A stretch of DNA of 64,000 bases from Lingula anatina (GCF_001039355.2 NW_019775631.1:140957-204956); one strand, 5' to 3'; shown: positions 1 through 12,462, counted from the stretch's first letter. Notes: generated by a model from the letters alone, not told the origin. Made by a program: numbers and translations.

Positions 1-246
1 TTTTTTTTCCTCTGTCAACAAAATGAAGGGGGAGCACAAAATTTGGATATAAATGTTAACTAGAGTACCTACGCATGTTCGACTTTGTTTCATTGTTTGT
101 TTGTTTTTTCCCTCTACTTGGGTTCCATATGGAACTTGTCACCGGCGAGGAAAAAATTTCCTGCAACCTTAAAAGCTTTGAGTAATGACACCACTGTAAT
201 CTTCATTTTCAACAGTTCTTATTTTTGACATTTTAAAACTCTTCAG

Positions 247-824
247 GTGATGGCTTTAGATGCTACAGCTGCGAAGGTTATAAGGAAGGGTCTTGCGGAG
301 AGTCCTTTACAGCAAGTAGCACCGTTTACTGTTACACCGCGTGCTACAAGAGCATAAGTACAATGAACGTTCTCATAGGTACAGCATAAAAATAGTTTTA
401 TCCCTATAAGATACTGTACTGCCCGGTTGAAAGAGTACTTATGGAATATTTAAGGAAAAATGATAAATTTAATCAAATTTAATATATGTGTGCCTTTCAT
501 TCTATATGTGTCTGCCTGTCTATTTAATTATTTTCAGTTATTTTTATTTACCCAATTTTTATTTACGGATTGGTTGATTAATCTTTTTATCTACTATCTC
601 ATCCAGGGTCTACTACATCGTACTCGAGAGGCTGCTACGATTGGTCTCGAAATTCCATGACCTGCGACAAGAGTGGCGGTGGATTTGCCGGAATCGGCGC
701 TGCTGCGGAGCACTGCTACTGCAACACTGATTTGTGCAACTCCGCCTCAAGCCTGCTGCCATCTATCGTCCAGGTCGTCATTGTTGTGGCTGCTGCTTTT
801 TTCTTCCAGAAGTTCTGTATTTAG
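247..824 (+). CDS. Ly6/LU three-finger GPI-anchored-type protein, copy A (5' partial)
   Basis: Two exons are visible: exon 2 at 247-378 (AG before, GT after) and exon 3 at 607-824 ending in TAG. The signal-peptide exon lies upstream of the window. Exon 2 reads CDGFRCYSCEGYKEGSC and then YCYTACYKS, giving cysteines 1-5. Exon 3 gives RGC, MTC, HCYC and DLCN, which are cysteines 6-10 followed by the Asn typical of LU domains. A hydrophobic tail follows (SLLPSIVQVVIVVAAAFFF, ending QKFCI), as expected for a GPI-anchor signal. Both junctions are phase 1. From the family, the product should be a small disulfide-rich protein held at the outer cell surface; the ligand is unknown. The last four residues (KFCI) differ from the usual KF ending and are shared only with copy C. 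Confidence 0.88.
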
Positions 825-2526
825 GACTGTGACTTGTATACATGCACAACAAAAACTGGATCATAAAAATGTCAGACTGGAATTTCTTTCTTTAGTCGGT
901 AGCATGTTGAGAAGTATTTGTGGAGACCCATTAATTGCAGATTAACGTACTTATGGCTAGGTCATTATTCAAGTCGGAAGGGGCGTAGGGGGGTGGAGGA
1001 TACCTGTTATCCAAACAAATAAAATTCGAGAACACCCCCGACTGCATTTATGTTTTTTTCTGGGCGCCCCCTCCTTTTTCTGGATTGATTGAAAAATTCA
1101 AGGCTCCCTCAATAAAAAAATATACGATCTCAGAAAAAATATATGTTGAACTTTGTTTGTTTGGCAAATCACAAAAAATAACTTTTCACAAGACCCCACC
1201 CTCATATCTCACATTCAAATTTCAAAACTCCTTACTTTTGCTTAAATATTTCCAGCCCACCCACCCCTTCATTTCCCCCCTTAACACCCCCTCCAACTTT
1301 AATAATGACCGGTGCTCAACACTCCACTAACTAGAGACTTGTGCATTGCTTTTGCCATCTATCAAGAAAATAGTTGCGCATCCTTCATTCTCGTTTTTTC
1401 ATGTGATGGTATTCTATGTTGTTTGGTTTACATATAATACGTATCATACAATCAACCCACAGCCATTATCATGTTGTATTTTAATGAACAACCAATATTT
1501 AATTAACTTTGTTTATAGTTGTCTTTTTTATATTTCAATAATTCTGACTAGCCTACGTCCAACAAATAAGGCTGAACTATTTTGTACAAATATCACACTT
1601 TGATTCATATCTGCTTTATAAATAGGACGGACTGAAGACAAAGGTGTGTTACACGTAATTGTGCTAGGTGTGCTGTTGTTTTAGTTGCTCAAGACGAGTT
1701 TAGAAGTCTGTGAATATAATTTTTTCCTACTGGCTAGGTCACTAAGATCTAACGAAGAAAAGCGCGTTTTACAAAATAGTCACATCGACCACACTGGGCA
1801 TCCGTTCTGTCATAGACATTGACGAAAAACTATTCTTTTTTCACCATGAGGGTGATATTGAGAGAAACTGGGGGACCAACAGGGGGTACTCGTGCGCGTA
1901 GAGTCCGTGCCCGTATCCTTCCTAATATAGCGCGTGTGGGTGCGATGCATTTGCACCTTTACGAAAGTTGCACTATCTTGTAGGGTGTACGCGTCAAGTA
2001 AGTTAAATTAAATTCCTTTTTATATATCCTTGGCGTAATCTAACACTCATAAAGTTAGTGCAGTTAGTTACACCAAAAGATTTAATTGTCCTGCCCCTGC
2101 TGGGAAAGCGAGTGGTAGGCGGGATTCCATTACATTTTCGTTATGCGGCTTGCTTTCAAGTGCACGAAATATTTTATCCTCGTACTAGTTAGTCAGCGGA
2201 TCAACTGGTTGTGAATGATCCAAATAGCGACATAATGGAAACAAAGGACTAGTAGGGAGAAAATCTGTCCGACTGAAATTTCAAAAATCTGATAAAACTT
2301 TTTTATTCTTATTTTGCTGGTTTCATAGATTGACCAGATTCATGAAGTTCACGTTTTAATTGTGTTTAAAACAGATACTAGTTCTCCGGGTGAAGACATA
2401 TCTAGTACTTTTAAAATAGATAAATTTATCGCAACCTTGGCGTGAATTCATCTGAGGCGCCATTCAAGTAGCCACAGTTATTGTGTGCGTCATCAGTTAT
2501 GATGATAACGTCATCAATGATGATGA
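825..2526. other. Intergenic: 3' flank of A and upstream region of B
   Basis: No exon is seen. AATAAA at about 1017-1022 may end transcript A. Positions 825-1990 are part of the block repeated nearly exactly at 10404-11570. From about 2150 the sequence is the upstream region shared by genes B, D and the ghost locus. The short reading frames here look like chance. Confidence 0.5.
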
Positions 2527-2534
2527 TATAAAAG
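2527..2534 (+). promoter_or_regulatory. TATA box of gene B
   Basis: TATAAAAG lies 113 nt upstream of the gene B start codon. It is preceded by repeated GATGAT triplets and a CRE-like TAACGTCA at about 2508-2515. The same block stands before gene D with TATAAGAG at 12677-12684, where the CRE-like site is changed to TAACATAA. Promoter function is inferred from position and motif. Confidence 0.5.
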
Positions 2535-2646
2535 TCCAAAAAACTTGGAACAACACTTCACTCGCCAGTTGACAAACTAATCGATAGTCGATCTCTGCTC
2601 CCTCAACCTGACTGCCGACGTGAAAAGGTTGACTTGAAAAGACAAG

Positions 2647-4776
2647 ATGAAGACTCTGGCAATTCTGATCGCGATGGCGGCAACACTGGCAACTTGTAAG
2701 TCTGAAGCGATGAATGAGTTTAAATTATTAAGAGAAAAACTGTATTTGAATATCTATAAATTTTCACTCTCCCCTTCTCGCTGTATGCAATAGTGTTGCA
2801 TATGCAGTATGTATTGTGAGTGTGAGCGCGCACGTGCGTGCGCCCATTTAATACTTAGGTATGCGGCTTTATGTATGTGGGCGTGTGCTCGTGCGTACTG
2901 TTCGGTAAATGATTCTTAAACAAGAGAGGCATCTCCAAACCATTTTACTAACAATTGGCTAACATTGATTTTAAGGCATTCATACTTAAACATATTGAAT
3001 GTGGAGCTACTAAAAGAGAAGGAAAATTGTTTTACATGTTTTGTGATCCACCAGTTTCGCTTTGCAGAAATTTATGATAATATGTCTAGATATATATTAC
3101 ATGTATGTATAACACAAGTAGTTTAGAGGGCCTGTAACATGAAACATCTAAGTGCTCAATAAATTTTTATTATTATTTGGATAAGGGGTGGTATTTATAC
3201 TACCAGGTCTTATCTTTTAGACGCAAGGGCCCTGTGCCTGACAAATTAAACATCAAACTTTTTAGGGGATACTATGCCTCACGACGACTGGATGTTAATG
3301 CTACCTTATATTAGGGAAACATACAATGTAAGCTTCGTGCATTTTATTTATATAAAGAAATCTGCATAAGTAAAGTTTTCTAACTCATCATCATTTTACT
3401 CAAATGCTGGGGTCATGACATTCGATGCATTATCCACCTCATGTAAATGGCTCCAACTTCTCGCCTTGTTTAGATTTGATGATACTAGAGATACCCTGGG
3501 TCTATCTGGCGTAAATAGCAGTCAAGTTCTTTAAAGAACAGAGATAATGTCCCGGGGCCGGTTGCACGAAGGGGGCGTAATATTGACCCAAGTTACTCCA
3601 CTGTAAAACGAAACGCCTGAGGAAGGCCAGTTGTGCCAAACTGGAGAAGCCTTATGTTAGTCGTGAAAGTAGTATTATGCTAATTTAAGCCTGCCATGTA
3701 GGTGGAAAATGTCGGTCGTTTTTCAAAAGGCTAAACTGGCGCATTGAGAGTGCGGTGAAAGTTATCGAAGAGCTTTAGAATATGATAAAATTGAGTCTAA
3801 CTGGCCTATACAAGGACCATCCCGGTCTCCTTTCTCTCTAACATCTTTTCAATTAGTCCTTCATTAAATTTGAACCAAGCATTAAAATATATTTTGAATT
3901 CACTTTAAAATTTATAAAGAGACCCCTCGGAATCTGTGGACAATTTTATTTTTCTCTGTCAACGAAATGAAGGGGAGCACAATAGCTGGGGGAAAAGTTC
4001 ACAAGCCGAAGGGTACCTACGCATGTACGACTTTGTCTCATTGTTTTTTTTTCCCTCTACCTGGGTTTCATGAAGAACTTGTCACCGGGAAAGATGAAAT
4101 TTTCCTGCAATCACAGAAACCTTGAGTAATGACACCCCTGCAATTCTCATTTTCTACAATTCTTATATTTGACATTTATTCTTCAGGTGATACCCTAAGG
4201 TGCTTCAGCTGCAGCAGTTCTAAGGAAGAGTCCTGCGGAGAGTCTTTTAGAGCCAGTAGTACCATTGGCTGTGACACCGCGTGCTTCAAGAGGATAAGCA
4301 CAGTGAACGTTCTCATAGGTATAGCATAAACATATAGTTTTATCACTCTAAGATAATATATAACTGTACTGCCCGGTTGAAAGAGAGCTTATGGAATATT
4401 TGAGGAAATAAATTATAAATTTATTTTACTTAATTGTAAATGTGCCTTTCATTGTATGTGTCTGTCTGTCTATTTAATTATCTTCAGTAACTTGTTTTAT
4501 TTACCTAATTCTTTATTGATAAATGGATTCGTTGAATTATTTTTTGATCTACTATCTCAACCAGGGTCTGTCATAACGTACTCGAGAGGCTGCCACGGCA
4601 CAAATCCATATTCCATGACCTGCGACAAGATTGGTGGTGGAATTGCCGGAATCGGCGCAGATGAGGAGAAATGCTACTGCAGCACCGATTTGTGCAACTC
4701 CGCCTCAAACCTGCTGCCCTCTATCGTCCAGATCGTCATGGTCGTGGCTGCTGCTTTTTTCTTCCAGAAGTTTTAG
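2647..4776 (+). CDS. Ly6/LU three-finger GPI-anchored-type protein, copy B (complete)
   Basis: Exons are 2647-2695, 4187-4318 and 4565-4776, joining in frame to 130 codons plus TAG. Exon 1 encodes the signal peptide MKTLAILIAMAATLAT with the Cys codon split across intron 1. Exon 2 has RCFSC, ESCGES, GCDTACFK. Exon 3 has RGC, MTC, KCYC, DLCN and the GPI-type tail ending AAAFFFQKF. This is the canonical ten-cysteine LU layout. The start is the only ATG in the exon with a signal peptide behind it, about 30 nt after a conserved leader. Intron 1 (about 1.5 kb) carries a block shared with introns of other copies. AATAAA at about 5027-5032 could serve as a polyadenylation signal. Predicted to be a cell-surface protein; ligand unknown. 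Confidence 0.9.
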
Positions 4777-6130
4777 AATGTGTCGCAATATTATATTTTG
4801 TATTTAGGAGCGTGACTTATATACTAGTACAACAAAAACTGGATTATAAAAATGTCAAACTGGAAATATATTTCTGCGAGTATTCTAGTCGGTAGCATAT
4901 TGTGAGCTATTTGTGGAGATTCATTAATTGCAGATTAACATACTTAACACTTAAGGGACCGGTCTTTATTTAAGTCAGAAGGGGCGGGGGTGGGGGGTGA
5001 AAGCGAAAATACCTGTTATCCAAACAAATAAAATTTGAGATCACCCCTGATAGCTGTCAAGTTTTTTTCTGCCCCCCCCCCCTTCCTTGAGGAATATTCC
5101 TCAATAAAAAAACATACAATCAGAGAAAAAGTTATATTTTGAACTTTGCTTGTATGGCAAGTCACAAAAAATAACTTTTCACAAGACCCCACCCTCATCT
5201 GTCACATGCAAATTTCAAATCTCCTTACTTTTGCTTAAAATTTTTTAGCCCAACCACCCTCCATTTTCCCCCTTAACACCCCCCTCCAACTTTAATAATG
5301 ATCGGTGCTCAACACCCTAACTAAAGACGATATAGATGCGAATCGTTCATTCTCGTTATTTCATGTGATGGTACTCCATGTTGTTTGATTTACATATAAT
5401 ACGTATCATACAATCGAACCACAGCCATGGTGATGTTGTTTATTTTTAATGAACAACCAATATTAAATTAACTTTGCTTATAGCTGTCTTTTTTATATTT
5501 CTATAATTTTGACTACCAACGTCCAACAAAAAAAGGCTGAACTATTCTAAACAAATTACCAATGCATCACAATTTGATTCAGATCTACTTTATAAATAGT
5601 TCGACGGACTGAAGGTAAAGGTGTGTTACACGTCATTGTGCTAGGTGTGACTAGAACATCTCTATTGTGTTAGTTGAGACGAGGTTTAGCACTCTGTGAA
5701 TATAATATTTTCAAACCGGCTAGGTTTTCTCACCAACATCTAACGAAGACAAATGTGTTTTACAAAATGGTCACATCGAGCACACTGGACATCTGTTCTG
5801 TCACAGAAAATGACGAAAAACTATTCCTTTTTCATCTTGAGGGTGATATGAAGAGAAACTGGGGGTACTCGCACGCGTAGAGCCCGTGCCCGTACCCTTC
5901 CTTACATAGCACGTGTGAGTGCGATGCATTTGCACGTTTACGAAATTTCCACTGTATTGTAGGGTGTGCGCGTCAAGGAAGTTAAATTAAATTCCTTTTT
6001 ATATATCTTTGTGATATCTAACACGCATAGTTAGTGCAGTTAGTTACACCAAAAGATTTGATTGTTCTGTACCTGCTAGTAGGCGGGGAGTCCATTCTGT
6101 TTTCGTTAGGGGGTTGTGCGGCTTGCTTTC
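4777..6130. other. Intergenic: 3' flank of gene B
   Basis: This diverged copy of the flank seen after A and C includes the run of homopolymer C/G near 4985 and 5075 and an AATAAA. I see no exon or RNA gene in it. Confidence 0.5.
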
Positions 6131-7029
6131 AAGTGCGCACAATATTTTATCCTCGGACTAGTTAGTCAGCGGATCAACTGGTTGTGAATGCTTCCAATAG
6201 CAACATAATGGAAACAAAGGACTAGTGGGGAGAAAATCTGTCCGACTGAAATTTCAAAAAATCTGATAAAACTTCTTTATTCTTATTTTGCTGGTCTCAG
6301 AGGTTGACCTGGTTTATGAAGTTCATGTTTTAATTGCCATAAAACGTACGTGTTGCCATGGGAACATGGTGTTAACCCTCACTTAACCTGACCACCTGTT
6401 AACACCTTAGCTTAGAGGGTGGGGGGAGGGGGGACTGAGATGACCGGTGGAAACTGTCTGCATCCTGAAAACGACTTTATCTGAGACGGTGCTGAATTGG
6501 CCTATCGCTGTCTATTTGGATAGGGGGGGCGGTACATGTATTTATACCCCCAGGTCTTATCTCTTGGACGCAAGGGCCCTGTGCCTGACAAATTAAACTT
6601 AAAACGTTTTAGGGGATACTATGCCTCGCGACGACTGGATGTTAATCCTTCCTTATATTAGGAAAATCTACATGAAAGCTTCGTCAAAATGAGGATTATA
6701 TTTATAAAAAGAAATCTGCAATATACTTGGCAGACTTTGAAAGTAAAGTTTTCTATTTCTTCATCATTTACTCAAAAGCTGGGGTCATGACCCTCGACAC
6801 ATTATCCACCTCATGTAAATGGCTCCAACTTCTCGTGTTGTTTATATTTGATGATACTAGAGATACCCTGGGTCTATCTGGCGTAAATGAAAGTCAGGTC
6901 CTTTAAAGAACAGAGATAATGTCCCGGGGCGGTTGCACCAAGGGGGCGTAATATTGACCCAAGTTACTCCACTGTAAAACGAAACGCCTGAGGAAGACCA
7001 GTTGCGCCAAACTGGAGTAGCGTGTGCGA

Positions 7030-7248
7030 AAGACTGCATTCCCACAGATTTAGATCGATCCATCTGAATCGACTCAACTCCCTGTGGGTTCACGCTAAAT
7101 TGCTGTCAGCCGAGTGCGCACGGGAGTAAATTAGCCTCTTACATCTTTTAGTAGGCGGGACAGACATTTAAGCCATCTAAGCTGACAGCGATCTAGTGAG
7201 ACTCCCCACAGGGATAGATCCATCTAAAATCTATGGGAATGCAGTCTT
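7030..7248. mobile_element. Foldback element family 1, copy a
   Basis: Perfect 15-bp inverted ends AAGACTGCATTCCCA and TGGGAATGCAGTCTT enclose about 190 bp. Partly matching inner arms carry AGATCGATC-type and CCC-rich boxes. There is no coding capacity, so this is MITE-like. It interrupts the intron-derived part of the ghost locus. Confidence 0.7.
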
Positions 7249-7337
7249 AGTCATATGTTATTCGTAAACTAGCGCCTGACATTTATATAACATGTATAGG
7301 TGGTGAATGGCGGTCGTTGCTCTTTTTTAAAAACCGA

Positions 7338-7600
7338 CTAAGACTGGGTTCTCATCCCTAGATCGATCTAACAGGTTCGGTCCATCTCCACGGGGTCTCT
7401 CCTAAATTGCTTTCAGCTCAAGTGGCTTAGACGTCTGGGACGCCTACTAAAGCTGCTAAATGATAGTTAATTACCCCTATCAGCTTTAGTAGGCGTGACA
7501 AACATCTAAGCCTCCCAAGTTAATTGCAAGTAAGCGAGAATCCCCTCGGAGATAGTTCGATCCAAAGTTAGTACGATAGCATCTGGGAATGGTATCTTAG
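7338..7600. mobile_element. Foldback element family 1, copy b
   Basis: The ends CTAAGACTGGGTTCTCA and TGGGAATGGTATCTTAG are imperfect inverted repeats. The two halves carry complementary CAGCTTTAGTAGGCG and CGCCTACTAAAGCTG boxes around a short AT spacer, so nearly the whole element could fold into one hairpin. A left-half fragment of the same family follows directly at 7597-7692. Confidence 0.7.
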
Positions 7601-7735
7601 ACTGGGTTCCCGCGGATTTAGATCGAGCCATGCGGATCGACCTAACTCCCTGAGGGGTTCACGCTGTCAGCTTCCGGGAGCCGAGCGCGCACAATTTTTA
7701 TGTCTTTATTTTATTTTATTTTTTTGAATTTTTTC

Positions 7736-9940
7736 TTGGATTATTTAACATATTGATTGATATACATTTATTGGACATGTGAAAATCGAAGCACGGGCAG
7801 TATGATAAGTAGCCTAACTTTAGAAAAGCAATAATACTGACATCTAGCGTAATGATATTTGTCATACCTTAAATATTCTGAAAAGATTTGTCTATCGAAC
7901 ATTACTGAGAAAAATATTTGAATATATGAATAAATGACCAATTCATAATAAGTCAACTTAAATTCATATTTACTACAGAAATAGTTTCTACGTAATTGCT
8001 TTAGGTGTGACACCAGCATCACGGCTGTGCTAGTTGAGACGACAAGTAGTGCTGCAGAATAGTTGTTTAATTTTAGACTGGGTTCCCAAGCCTAGAACGA
8101 TCTAACAGGATCGATCTATCTGCGAGGGGTTTCGGCTTAAGCGGCTTAGATGTCTGACACGCCTACTGAAGCTGCTAAACGATCATAAATAACCCCCTAG
8201 CAGCTTCAGTAGGCGAGACAGACATCTAAGCCACTTAGGTTGATCACAATTTCGCGAGAAACCCCTCGGAGATAGATCGATCCACAGTTAGTACGATAGG
8301 GTCCCTTGTATTATATTAATAAAGAGAAGTGGATGGAGCGAGCAGAGAAAGGGACACCTGACAGAACCAGCACACCTGGGGGGTGATAGTTGGTAATACC
8401 TTTCACACCCCACATTTCCCTGATGAGATCTGGCTGTCAGCTGACGAACTATTGGTTGATAAATCTCATTTAATTTCTCTTCTATGGCCATTGACAAATG
8501 AAACGTCAGTGGTCTATATTTAAAAACACAAAGCTAATAAAACTGTTTAACATTACATTAGTATTATTTGAACAAAACACTTTTAAGACTTCACACACTC
8601 GATCCATTATCAAGGCGGGTTTAAATTTGATGAAAATTCCATACAATAAGATTGTTTCTATGCTGTATTTAAACGTCTCTCAGTATTTCCGGAGTGCAAA
8701 ATGAACGCCTGAAAGGTAAATATAGCACCTGTCAGTTTTGACAAATGTAAGGCAAAGTAGGGGCTTATCTATCAGTTTTTTTCTTTTTACCACATACTTT
8801 CGTTTCTACATGATTTATGCGTAACACACGGTACCAGTAAAGATATCGATATCACTACCGCGACCCGGTAGTTGCATACTGACAGTAAAGCAGGCCCGTA
8901 GCCAGCAATTTCAAATGGTCTTTTTATGAAAAAGTGGACCTTTAATCGCGAAATTTAAAAAAATTCGACTTTTAATATTGAAGAAAAACTAAAGCGATGT
9001 TAATTATACAAACAAATTAAAATTTGCGTAAAAGTTTAAATACCACCTTTCATAAATATCGAATAAGGTGAAAAAACAAATATACTTATTATCGTTATTA
9101 TAATAATAATAAGTACAATATAAAAGATCCAATTCTGTAGCACATGGTATAAGATATCAGACATCACAGAGCGAATATACAAAAAAATTCACTTACTAAT
9201 ATAAAAATCTAATGGCAACTACCATCATATCATCTAAAAAGAGAAAAAAAATGTTACCAAAAGGTGTACAAGGGAAGCATTGCCTCCATCAATATTGTAA
9301 AAATTGATTCAACATTGGAAAATACAAACTGGCACCATTGAAAAAGAAGATATATCACTAATCAGTATTAATTAATCAAACCCGATATATTTTCAGTTAT
9401 GAATAATTGTTCCAAATCATTTTCACAAGTACACTGACACACAAAAAGTCTAACTTCTGGGTGAATTTTCCCTAAATGACAAAATGTTTTGTACTTCATG
9501 ATCTACAATAAACATCACATTAAAACTATGGGAAATCACTGCATTTAAATACAACAAGAAAATGGATTACTCATTACAAGCACAATGTTAAAACCTGTGT
9601 TTTGCCTTATCATCCAAGATGATGCAACAGTGCATTATAGCACAAAAGGCAAATGCTATTTGAGTAACTGAATATAATATGTATGCTGTGAAACACAGGG
9701 TAAAAGAAAATGGTAAAATTTAACGGTCTTAGTAGTGAAACCAAGGATTTATAACAGAGTGAAACTGACTGTAAATCCCTCACACATTGACTTAGAGATG
9801 TTCCCTTACATCTAGGTGGCTCATTTTCTGCAATGTAAAACAAAGACACATTATTTTATCATTTACTTCAAATAAATTGTGCATTTCTACTTATATAAAC
9901 ATACTTTTGCCTCTGGTTTCATCAACACATTTTGGAATTA
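7736..9940. repeat. 2.2-kb segmental duplication (left copy)
   Basis: Nearly colinear with 15256-17455, from TTGGATTATTTAACATAT to TCATCAACACATTTTGGAA, with small indels. Short reading frames in both copies (for example around 8288-8497 and 15745-16062) are shared only because the DNA is duplicated. At the right edge this copy stops at a single n. Confidence 0.8.
8073..8307. mobile_element. Foldback element family 1, copy c
   Basis: It starts TTAGACTGGGTTCCCA and contains the complementary boxes CGCCTACTGAAGCTGCT and AGCAGCTTCAGTAGGCG. The right end is shortened compared with the sister copy at 15583-15829, which sits in the duplicated block. Confidence 0.65.
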
Positions 9941-9941
9941 N
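9941..9941. other. Single-n assembly join
   Basis: One ambiguous base separates the end of the 2.2-kb repeat from the last 16 nt of a Ly6 exon 2. Exon 1 and most of exon 2 of copy C are missing across this point, so it is likely a contig join of unknown true length. Confidence 0.8.
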
Positions 9942-10403
9942 GTGAACGTTCTCATAGGTACAGCATAAAAATAGTTTTATCCCTATAAGATACTGTACTG
10001 CCCGGTTGAAAGAGTACTTATGGAATATTTAAGGAAAAATGATAAATTTAATCAAATTTAATATATGTGTGCCTTTCATTCTATATGTGTCTGCCTGTCT
10101 ATTTAATTATTTTCAGTTATTTTTATTTACCCAATTTTTATTTACGGATTGGTTGATTAATCTTTTTATCTACTATCTCATCCAGGGTCTACTACATCGT
10201 ACTCGAGAGGCTGCTACGATTGGTCTCGAAATTCCATGACCTGCGACAAGAGTGGCGGTGGATTTGCCGGAATCGGCGCTGCTGCGGAGCACTGCTACTG
10301 CAACACTGATTTGTGCAACTCCGCCTCAAACCTGCTGCCATCTATCGTCCAGGTCGTCATTGTTGTGGCTGCTGCTTTTTTCTTCCAGAAGTTTTGTATT
10401 TAG
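9942..10403 (+). CDS. Ly6/LU protein, copy C (5' truncated at assembly join)
   Basis: Only the last 16 nt of exon 2 (9942-9957, encoding VNVLI) and the whole of exon 3 (10186-10403, TAG stop) are present. Exon 3 is almost identical to copy A, including the KFCI end; one visible change is Asn for Ser before LLPSIV. The missing part coincides with the n at 9941, so absence of exon 1 says nothing about function. It may be a second haplotype of copy A or a recent duplicate. Confidence 0.8.
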
Positions 10404-11570
10404 GACTGTGACTTGTATACATGCACAACAAAAACTGGATCATAAAAATGTCAGACTGGAATTTCTTTCTTTAGTCGGTAGCATGTTGAGAAGTATTTGT
10501 GGAGACCCATTAATTGCAGATTAACGTACTTATGGCTAGGTCATTATTCAAGTCGGAAGGGGCGTAGGGGGGTGGAGGATACCTGTTATCCAAACAAATA
10601 AAATTCGAGAACACCCCCGACTGCATTTATGTTTTTTTCTGGGCGCCCCCTCCTTTTTCTGGATTGATTGAAAAATTCAAGGCTCCCTCAATAAAAAAAT
10701 ATACGATCTCAGAAAAAATATATGTTGAACTTTGCTTGTTTGGCAAATCACAAAAAATAACTTTTCACAAGACCCCACCCTCATATCTCACATTCAAATT
10801 TCAAAACTCCTTACTTTTGCTTAAATATTTCCAGCCCACCCACCCCTTCATTTCCCCCCTTAACACCCCCTCCAACTTTAATAATGACCGGTGCTCAACA
10901 CTCCACTAACTAGAGACTTGTGCATTGCTTTTGCCATCTATCAAGAAAATAGTTGCGCATCCTTCATTCTCGTTTTTTCATGTGATGGTATTCTATGTTG
11001 TTTGATTTACATATAATACGTATCATACAATCAACCCACAGCCATTATCATGTTGTATTTTAATGAACAACCAATATTTAATTAACTTTGTTTATAGTTG
11101 TCTTTTTTATATTTCAATAATTCTGACTAGCCTACGTCCAACAAATAAGGCTGAACTATTTTGTACAAATATCACACTTTGATTCATATCTGCTTTATAA
11201 ATAGTTCAACGGACTGAAGACAAAGGTGTGTTACACGTAATTGTGCTAGGTGTGCTGTTGTTTTAGTTGCTCAAGACGAGTTTAGAAGTCTGTGAATATA
11301 ATTTTTTCCTACTGGCTAGGTCACTAAGATCTAACGAAGAAAAGCGCGTTTTACAAAATAGTCACATCGACCACACTGGGCATCCGTTCTGTCATAGACA
11401 TTGACGAAAAACTATTCTTTTTTCACCATGAGGGTGATATTGAGAGAAACTGGGGGACCAACAGGGGGTACTCGTGCGCGTAGAGTCCGTGCCCGTATCC
11501 TTCCTAATATAGCGCGTGTGGGTGCGATGCATTTGCACGTTTACGAAAGTTCCACTTTTTTGTAGGGTGT
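9942..11570. repeat. 1.6-kb near-identical copy of 363-1990
   Basis: Exon 3 of C, its 3' flank and the following region match those of A with only scattered substitutions and one small indel (TTCAAC present here near 11206, absent near 1626). Identity this high points to a recent duplication or to two alleles placed in series. Confidence 0.8.
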
Positions 11571-11922
11571 ACGCGTCAAGGAAGTTAAATTTAATTCCGC
11601 TTTATATATCCTTGGTATAATCTAACACGCATAAAGTTAGTGCAATCGGTTACATCAAAAGATTTAATTGCTCTGTCCCTGCTAGGACGATTAGCGTGGT
11701 AGGCGGGGAATCCATTACCTTTTTTGTAAGGGGTCACGCCGCTTGCTTTCAAGTGTACGCAATATCTTATCCTCGGACTAGTTAGTCAGCGGATCAACTG
11801 GTTGTGAATGCTCCCAATAGCAACATAATGGAAACAAAGGACTAGTAGGGAGAAAATCTGTCCGACTGCAATGCCAAAAATCTAATCCAACTTCTTTATT
11901 CTGATTTTTGCTGGTTTCAGAG

Positions 11923-12462
11923 TGTTATGTACCTTTACATATACATATGAGATGAATGTCCTAAACTTATATAATTTAGAACGCTTAATTCCAGCGTGGG
12001 CTCGAAATAGGACATTACGTTTTAAACTTACTCAGTGGATAACGCAATTCGAAATTCCACGGTTCGTGTCAGATTTACGTAATGTCGCGCAAAGAAAACC
12101 CAAGTCCACATAATGACCAGTTTAATGGTTTATTGGTTGACGATCTCTAACTACATGTTCTATACGTGAAGCCTCCAACTTCTAAGCCGTCTCCCATAGC
12201 TCCGTCGAGCGGTCACCTTCGAGTCTTCTTCAGTCTGCCCCCCGATATTAATTCTATACGTCTTTTATACCTATTTCTTATCTTTAGGTGGATTCTGTGC
12301 TGCAGTATTTGGCGGTACATACTAATTTTAATTATTCAAATTGCACACGTCCACTTAAGTTACATGACTTCAGGTAAGGCCATAAAACGAGTCGAGTGCA
12401 CAAGCAATCGACTCTAATCAAATTAATTTACATGTCCGGGAATTATATTTGTGAACACTACA
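11923..12462. mobile_element. Candidate solo LTR or other 540-bp insertion
   Basis: Compared with the homologous upstream sequences at about 2325 and 6300, this locus carries about 540 extra bases. They lie exactly between CAGAG and GTTGACC. The insert begins TGTTATGTACC and ends ACACTACA, the TG...CA pattern of an LTR. The flanks CAGAG and CGAG could be an eroded target-site duplication. No coding region is seen. The reading frames inside (11922-12113, 12166-12417) have no recognisable product. Confidence 0.35.

Larger units (their letters stand above)
6130..9940 (+). pseudogene. Ghost Ly6 locus: flanks and intron kept, exons gone
   Basis: Positions 6130-6330 match the promoter side of genes B and D, including the segment that ends TTCATGTTTTAATTG. 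At about 6331 the sequence jumps directly into intron-1 sequence (GCCATAAAACGT and onward to about 7025) that matches gene D at 13333-14030. Exon 1 is therefore deleted. After two foldback insertions the sequence resumes at about 7736 with the 3' flank that follows gene D exon 3 (15256 onward). Exons 2 and 3 are absent. No ORF of the family remains, so this is a relic of a former member. Confidence 0.6.

Noticed and set aside
8288-8497. Minus-strand frame MSMAIEEKLNEIYQPIV with a relative at 15745-16062
   Set aside because: The two match because the whole 2.2-kb block is duplicated. There is no recognisable domain, and other frames are equally kept.
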